From NCBI GenBank assembly GCA_009835005.1, contig WTFG01000008.1, positions 41,382 through 105,381 of the forward strand: a DNA stretch of 64,000 bases, written 5' to 3'. The DNA comes from Flavobacteriaceae bacterium Ap0902. GTDB lineage: Bacteria; Bacteroidota; Bacteroidia; Flavobacteriales; Weeksellaceae. A program made the translations under genes and the position numbers. This document shows positions 59,453 through 64,000 of the stretch, one piece after another (the stretch's first letter is position 1; each line of letters opens with the position of its first letter). Below the pieces are notes generated by a model, which saw only the letters and a list, made by a program, of their open reading frames with translations, was not told where the DNA came from and did no database searches.

Positions 59453-60457
59453 TTGAATTCTTTAATCAACACATTTTTAAATCACTTTGATTCAAATATT
59501 AACTCTGCCCATAAAATCGCGGTAAGCGGATCTGGCAGAGTTAATTATATCGTGGCATCCGATGTAAATACTTATGTTCTTACGGTTAATGATAATGTCC
59601 CAGAGAATGAAAGTTTTTTCTATTTAACAGACCTTTTAAAAAGCCTTAATGGAAATGTTCCAGAAGTTTTAGCCGTAAGCAAGGATAAGACCATGTATAT
59701 CCAATCTTATTTAGGAGATAAAACTTTATTACAAAAGAGGCTGGAGAATGAAGCTGCGACAGAGGATTATAAAAGAACGATACAACAATTAGCCAAATTA
59801 CAAGTCGCAACCTTTCAAATCATAGATCCATCCAAATTATATGATTCCACGTCCTTAGATGAACCATTGATTTACAGAGATTTATTTTATTTTAAAAATT
59901 ATTTTCTAGACTTTACTCCCACTGGCTATTTACAGTCCAAGCTATTAAAGGATTTTCAAAAGCTGGTTAGAAAAGTGATGGATTCTCATTATAAATACTT
60001 CATTTTTAGGGATTTTCAGGGGAGAAATGTGATGATAAAAGATGATAAACCTTATTTTATAGATTACCAAGATGGCATGATAGGACCTATTGCCTATGAT
60101 TTAGTATCTATATTATGGCAAGCCAAAGCAGCATTAAAGGCAACAGAAAAATATGATTTAATACAGGTTTACACCAATCAAATCAAAGAATTATTGCCTA
60201 ATGATTTTAATATGACTACCTTCATAGAAGACTATAATCATTGTTTAATTTTAAGACTTTTGCAGGTGTTAGGAGCATACGGTAAATTAGGAATCATTGG
60301 GAACAAACCTCATTTTAAAGAGAGTATTTCCTTTGGAATCCATAATTTAAAAACAATAAAGGATGAAACTTTTATGGATAAATTCCCTACCCTTAGAGAT
60401 ATCTTTAATCAATTAGAGAGTGATTCTATGCTAAATATGAACTCATGGCAAAATTGA
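59453..60457 (+). CDS. amgK: AmgK-like N-acetylmuramate/N-acetylglucosamine anomeric kinase
   Basis: A 334-residue aminoglycoside-phosphotransferase-fold kinase, beginning with TTG at 59453. The catalytic loop is IFRDFQGRNVMI (RDF in place of the usual HxD, as in AmgK), followed by FIDYQDGMIGPIAYDLVSILW with the Mg-binding Asp. It should phosphorylate MurNAc (and GlcNAc) at the anomeric position for direct recycling to UDP-MurNAc. The murU gene two places downstream is its known partner. It overlaps the RapZ-like gene by 13 bases. Confidence 0.82.
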   Translation: MNSLINTFLNHFDSNINSAHKIAVSGSGRVNYIVASDVNTYVLTVNDNVPENESFFYLTDLLKSLNGNVPEVLAVSKDKTMYIQSYLGDKTLLQKRLENEAATEDYKRTIQQLAKLQVATFQIIDPSKLYDSTSLDEPLIYRDLFYFKNYFLDFTPTGYLQSKLLKDFQKLVRKVMDSHYKYFIFRDFQGRNVMIKDDKPYFIDYQDGMIGPIAYDLVSILWQAKAALKATEKYDLIQVYTNQIKELLPNDFNMTTFIEDYNHCLILRLLQVLGAYGKLGIIGNKPHFKESISFGIHNLKTIKDETFMDKFPTLRDIFNQLESDSMLNMNSWQN

Positions 60458-60870
60458 ATATAAACGTAAGAAGTTTTTCTTATAAAAGAGGAATACCAGA
60501 AGACCCATCTGGAAACGGTGGTGGTTTTGTCTTTGATTGTAGGGGAATTTTGAACCCAGGAAGAATAGCGCAATTCAAAACAAAAACTGGCAGAGACCAA
60601 GAGATTATTGAATATTTAGAAGAAAATACGAAGATGTCAACTTTCCTAGAATGTGCGTATGAAATGATAGATATTACAATTGCGGATTTTATAGAACGAG
60701 GGTTTACGAATCTAGAGATTAATTTTGGCTGCACTGGGGGCCAACACCGCTCTGTGTATGCCGCAGACCAAATGGCAAAGCATATACAAGAAAAATATCC
60801 TGTAGATACGCACGTCCATATTATACACTTGATTCAAGAAGAAAAAAACTGGATTAATGAAACCTACTAA
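60445..60870 (+). CDS. rapZ: Stand-alone RapZ C-terminal domain
   Basis: A 141-residue protein corresponding only to the C-terminal domain of RapZ (KLNINVRSFSYKRGIPED, FDCRGILNPGR, TIADFIERGFTNLEINFGCTGGQHRSVY marked here by its end FGCTGGQHRSVY). The N-terminal P-loop domain is absent. In E. coli this domain binds glucosamine-6-phosphate and small-RNA related partners; the TGGQHRSVY loop is the ligand pocket. The gene overlaps amgK upstream by 13 bases and ends one base before the murU ATG at 60872, so all three are translationally coupled. A sensor of an amino-sugar phosphate in wall recycling is inferred. Confidence 0.85.
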   Translation: MAKLNINVRSFSYKRGIPEDPSGNGGGFVFDCRGILNPGRIAQFKTKTGRDQEIIEYLEENTKMSTFLECAYEMIDITIADFIERGFTNLEINFGCTGGQHRSVYAADQMAKHIQEKYPVDTHVHIIHLIQEEKNWINETY

Positions 60871-60871
60871 T

Positions 60872-61582
60872 ATGAAGGTTATGCTCTTTGCCGCAGGTTT
60901 AGGCACTAGATTAAAGCCATTTACACTTTCTGCTCCCAAGGCTTTATACCCTATAAATGGCAAACCGCTTCTGCAGCGCAATATAGAATATTTAAAATCT
61001 TATGGCTTTAATGATTTCATCATCAATGTACATCATTTTGCAGATCAGATTAGAATCTTTTTAAAAGAGCATCATAATTTTGATGTTAAGATTCATATTT
61101 CAGACGAATCTAAAGAATTATTAGAAACTGGAGGTGGATTGATAAAAGCAAAAGATTTATTAAAGGATAAACCATTTTTGGTAATGAATTCTGATATTTT
61201 GACAAACTTACCTGTGGATAAATTGATTGCCTTTCATCAAAAAGAAAAACCGTTAGTTTCTCTAGCCATAAGTGACAGAAAGAGCACAAGAAAATTATTG
61301 TTTGATGCCAATTATAGATTATGTGGATGGAAAGATTTACGCAATGGCGATCAAATAATTGCGAATCCAAATTACACGCATGAATTTGCTTTTAGTGGGA
61401 TGCATATCATAGAGCCTGATTTTTTTGAATTAAATACTTTTCATGGTAAATTTTCTATCATGAAACCATACATGGACTTGATGGGTTCACAAATCATTAA
61501 AGGATTTGATCATACGGGTTATCATTTAGTAGATGTGGGTAAGCCAGAAAGTGTAGAAAAAGCAGAAGCGTTATTTAATTAA
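60872..61582 (+). CDS. murU: MurU-like MurNAc-1-phosphate uridylyltransferase
   Basis: A 237-residue sugar-1-phosphate nucleotidyltransferase from the ATG at 60872 (MKVMLFAAGLGTRLKPFT); an ATG five codons earlier would overlap rapZ. Seen: the nucleotide loop AAGLGTRLKPFT, KALYPINGKPLL, ETGGGLIKAKDL and MNSDILTNL with the metal Asp, then HEFAFSGMHIIEPDFF. In the AmgK/MurU route it makes UDP-MurNAc from MurNAc-1-phosphate, bypassing de novo MurA/MurB. Last gene of the operon; its stop lies in the terminator stem. Confidence 0.85.
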   Translation: MKVMLFAAGLGTRLKPFTLSAPKALYPINGKPLLQRNIEYLKSYGFNDFIINVHHFADQIRIFLKEHHNFDVKIHISDESKELLETGGGLIKAKDLLKDKPFLVMNSDILTNLPVDKLIAFHQKEKPLVSLAISDRKSTRKLLFDANYRLCGWKDLRNGDQIIANPNYTHEFAFSGMHIIEPDFFELNTFHGKFSIMKPYMDLMGSQIIKGFDHTGYHLVDVGKPESVEKAEALFN

Positions 61583-61598
61583 ACCAAATAACGCTTTT
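61566..61598 (+). terminator. Terminator overlapping the murU stop
   Basis: Perfect 11-base arms (AAGCGTTATTT and AAATAACGCTT) with a short AT loop and TTTT after it; the left arm lies inside the last murU codons. Confidence 0.75.
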
Positions 61599-61640
61599 AC
61601 TCCAATATTATATTAGGTTTTTAATCTACCAGAAATATTT

Positions 61641-63605
61641 CTAATTCTTTTGTAGAACCAACAGTGTCCTATTAGGTAAATAAATGGGCAAGACACCATC
61701 CAAAGAAAAATAAGTCAAATTTTTATCTATTCTATCAAAACCACCAAATTGCTCATCATCAGAAGAAAATATAACTTTAAAGTGAGCTTTTTCACCTAAA
61801 TCCACTTTAAAATCTGGCAAGCTCTTTTGCCCAAAATTGAATAAATAATACAAAATACCTTTTCTGAAAACTAGAACTTTGTTCTCATTATCCTCTAAAT
61901 AATTATAGACATCGGTTTGATGCAATACTTGATTTTCACTTAAAAAGTGAATCATGGCTTCATCAAAATTTTCTAGAAACTTATATTTGAGATCTTCATC
62001 ATCTGCCAAGGACCATTGTCTTCTTGCATATTTAAAACTCCAATCGTTGCCATCTCTTGGGAAATCCACCCATTCTGGATGACCAAACTCATTTCCTATA
62101 AAATTCATATAACCATCGCCCCCCAAAACAGCAGTCACCATTCTAATCATCTTATGCAACGCTATCCCTCTATCTATAATCAGGCTAGGTGTATGCACAC
62201 TCATATTAAAATACATTTCCTGATCCATTAACCAAAATGCAATGGTTTTATCCCCCACCAATGCTTGGTCATGACTTTCTGCATAGGCAATCGTTTTCTC
62301 TGTATAGCGCCGATTGGTTAAAGCCCAGAATAACGCTCCCATATCCCAGTCCTCATCCCTTTTATGTTCTAGTGTATTCATCCAAAAATCTGGAATTCCC
62401 ATGGCTAAGCGATAATCGAAACCTAATCCTCCTTCTTCTACTGGACGACAGGCACCTGGCATTCCGCTCATATCCTCGCAAATAGAAATCACATCAGGTT
62501 TAAGCTGATGAATAATATCATTGGCCAACTGCAAATATATAATAGCATCATTATTAGTATCCTCAAAATATTTAGCATAATGGTCAAAAGACACATGACC
62601 AAAATGATTATAAAGCATACTTGTTACCCCATCAAAACGAAAGCCATCAAAATGAAATTCCTCTAACCAATATTTAAGGTTGGATGCTAAAAATCTTTTA
62701 ACCTCTATTTTTTTATAATCAAAAATTCTAGAGTCCCAATCAGGATGCCAGCCAGCAAAATATTGTTCGGTACCATCAATCTCTACTAATCCCTCATCTC
62801 TATTTTTAACAGCATGGCTATGCACAACATCCAAGATTACAGCGATACCCATGCCATGTGCTTGATCTATCAAATACCTTAAATCATCTGGTGAACCAAA
62901 CCTAGATGAAGGCGCAAAGAAATTAGAAACTTGATAGCCAAAAGATGCATAATAGGGATGCTCCTGAATAGCCATTAATTGTACACAATTATACCCTATT
63001 TTTTTAATTCTTGGCAAAACCTGATCTGCAAATTCACGGTAGCTGCCTATTTTTTCCTCCTCTGTAGCCATACCTACATGAGCTTCATATATTAGCGGAT
63101 TCTCCACCTGTTTTGCAGCAAATTTATTCTTCCATTCATAGGTAGAATCCCCTGTAAAAACACCATCAAAAGTATGATCTTCTTTTTGCACTACTTGTTT
63201 GATGAAAACAGGAATTCTATCCAATTGTCCATTATCCCCGTGGACGTGCATTTTAACTTTAGAGCCTGGTATTAATCGCTCTCTATATTCACTATCTGGC
63301 AGAAAAACCTCCCATGCACCAAAATTTCCACGCTTGAGTGGAGTAGCTTCTCTATTCCATTCATTAAAATCTCCTATTAAAGAAACATAATGTGCATTGG
63401 GTAGCCATTCACGGAACCACCATCCTTTATTTTTTTCATCATAATTAAAACCAAAAAACTTATGTGCATTCGCAAATTGACTAATACTGCCAAAATGCTT
63501 TTCTATAAATTTTTTGGTATGAATATACCAGGTAATCCTATTGATAATTTGCCTTTCATAGGGTTTAAGAAGAGGATCTTTTTCAATTAATGGAAGTTGA
63601 TGCAT
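61641..63605 (-). CDS. glgB: 1,4-alpha-glucan branching enzyme (GH13, eukaryotic-like class)
   Basis: A 654-residue GH13 enzyme: N-terminal CBM48 (NAHYVSLIGDFNEWNREATP near 70), then the barrel with YEAHVGMATEEEK, VVHSHAVKN, the nucleophile Asp in FHFDGFRFDGVTSM (about 325), the acid Glu in SICEDMSGMPG (about 377) and the Asp in AESHDQ (about 444). This class is shorter than E. coli GlgB and resembles the eukaryotic branching enzyme. It makes alpha-1,6 branches in glycogen. No other glycogen genes are adjacent. Confidence 0.92.
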   Translation of the reverse strand: MHQLPLIEKDPLLKPYERQIINRITWYIHTKKFIEKHFGSISQFANAHKFFGFNYDEKNKGWWFREWLPNAHYVSLIGDFNEWNREATPLKRGNFGAWEVFLPDSEYRERLIPGSKVKMHVHGDNGQLDRIPVFIKQVVQKEDHTFDGVFTGDSTYEWKNKFAAKQVENPLIYEAHVGMATEEEKIGSYREFADQVLPRIKKIGYNCVQLMAIQEHPYYASFGYQVSNFFAPSSRFGSPDDLRYLIDQAHGMGIAVILDVVHSHAVKNRDEGLVEIDGTEQYFAGWHPDWDSRIFDYKKIEVKRFLASNLKYWLEEFHFDGFRFDGVTSMLYNHFGHVSFDHYAKYFEDTNNDAIIYLQLANDIIHQLKPDVISICEDMSGMPGACRPVEEGGLGFDYRLAMGIPDFWMNTLEHKRDEDWDMGALFWALTNRRYTEKTIAYAESHDQALVGDKTIAFWLMDQEMYFNMSVHTPSLIIDRGIALHKMIRMVTAVLGGDGYMNFIGNEFGHPEWVDFPRDGNDWSFKYARRQWSLADDEDLKYKFLENFDEAMIHFLSENQVLHQTDVYNYLEDNENKVLVFRKGILYYLFNFGQKSLPDFKVDLGEKAHFKVIFSSDDEQFGGFDRIDKNLTYFSLDGVLPIYLPNRTLLVLQKN

Positions 63606-63686
63606 ATTAAATAGCGTTTAAAAATTATAAAACTTAAAATATCGGGTATCTACATTATTCTGAAGTCTAAAAAGGACTTTAATACA

Positions 63687-63935
63687 TCATGATTTTTTAG
63701 ATGATTTCTTGTTCAATTGTGCTAATATAATATCTATTACAGATTCTGCTATCTCTGTATTAAACTTATTAGATCTGGTAGATTTATTAGAAGCATTCAC
63801 ACTTTTCGCGTTTGATACCCCTCCCATAGACTCTATTGTTATTCTTACTGGTCTATTGCCAAAAGCAGTTTTAATAGCTTCTAAAATCTCTGGTGATATA
63901 TCTTGCGCAGATTCAAATTGGTAAGCTGATTTCAT
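63687..63935 (-). CDS. Small protein of unknown function
   Basis: An 82-residue protein. The first 40 residues (SPEILEAIKTAFGNRPVRITIE) look like a compact alpha/beta unit, followed by a Ser/Asn-rich linker and a C-terminal helix with Lys/Ser (ILAQLNKKSSKKS). The upper size and layout are like antitoxins, but no toxin gene is visible and I cannot assign a family. Upstream at the window edge another frame ends at 63954 (NPHPHIKGKVAV), probably a preceding gene. Confidence 0.45.
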   Translation of the reverse strand: MKSAYQFESAQDISPEILEAIKTAFGNRPVRITIESMGGVSNAKSVNASNKSTRSNKFNTEIAESVIDIILAQLNKKSSKKS

Positions 63936-64000
63936 AAATTGTTTTTTCTAATATTAGACCGCCACTTTTCCCTTGATATGTGGATGCGGATTATAATTTT

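Noticed and set aside
63954..64000. A minus-strand frame ending NPHPHIKGKVAV before the last small gene
   Set aside because: Probably the C-terminus of a real gene, but only 15 codons are in the window, too few to annotate.

Overview
The window is from a low-GC member of the Bacteroidota, most probably a marine or environmental Flavobacteriaceae. Evidence: flavobacterial -7 boxes (TAnnTTTG) upstream of several genes, few purine-rich ribosome-binding sites, Bacteroidota-specific families (DUF4835, DUF4834, short RNA polymerase omega, YfhO-like giant membrane protein, fused SecDF, SDR-type threonine dehydrogenase) and the conserved order dapA-bamD-rpoZ-coaBC-DUF4835-recN. The genus cannot be fixed from sequence reading alone.

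Layout. 1-2705: NCS1-type nucleobase permease (cut by the left edge), divergent from a Nudix-type repressor, with matched palindromes at both ends of the shared promoter region. 3122-9496: a sulfur and redox neighbourhood (PrcB-like lipoprotein, cysteine desulfurase, two-domain sulfurtransferase, half-size TauE/SafE carrier, thioredoxin, single rhodanese) that also holds a DtxR-type metalloregulator and an oligopeptide-type binding lipoprotein. 9525-15456: the housekeeping recN to dapA operon. 15638-24301: a 5'-nucleotidase split into two genes in swapped order, an esterase, glyA, YfhO protein and envelope lipoproteins. 25440-33699: a type I restriction-modification locus (hsdM-hsdS-ATPase/TOPRIM gene-fragment-hsdR), i.e. 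a defence locus carrying an OLD-like extra nuclease gene. 33873-47400: dnaK, transport and acyl-CoA carboxylase genes, IS256 debris, a MITE-like element, patatin/Crp/sugar transferase, SRP RNA, pyrG-yidC-PRA-PH and fabH.

47500-51518 is an accessory patch: a 3' piece of an initiator tRNA (attachment-site scar), an integrase cut short, an S24 repressor, an XRE regulator, and a frameshifted Rhs toxin tip followed by a lipoprotein that is probably its immunity protein. 51587-55020 has PAP2, TatA and an arsenic operon (arsR-DUF6428-arsC-acr3). 55300-64000 has secDF, a four-gene operon tdh-amgK-rapZ(C-terminal domain)-murU, and a branching enzyme.

The most interesting points are (i) a stand-alone RapZ C-terminal domain translationally overlapped by both AmgK and MurU, suggesting an amino-sugar sensor built into peptidoglycan recycling; (ii) the OLD-like ATPase/TOPRIM gene inside the type I R-M operon; (iii) the Rhs tip and lipoprotein pair; and (iv) the Nudix regulator with its paired operators. 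No CRISPR array, rRNA or complete tRNA was seen.
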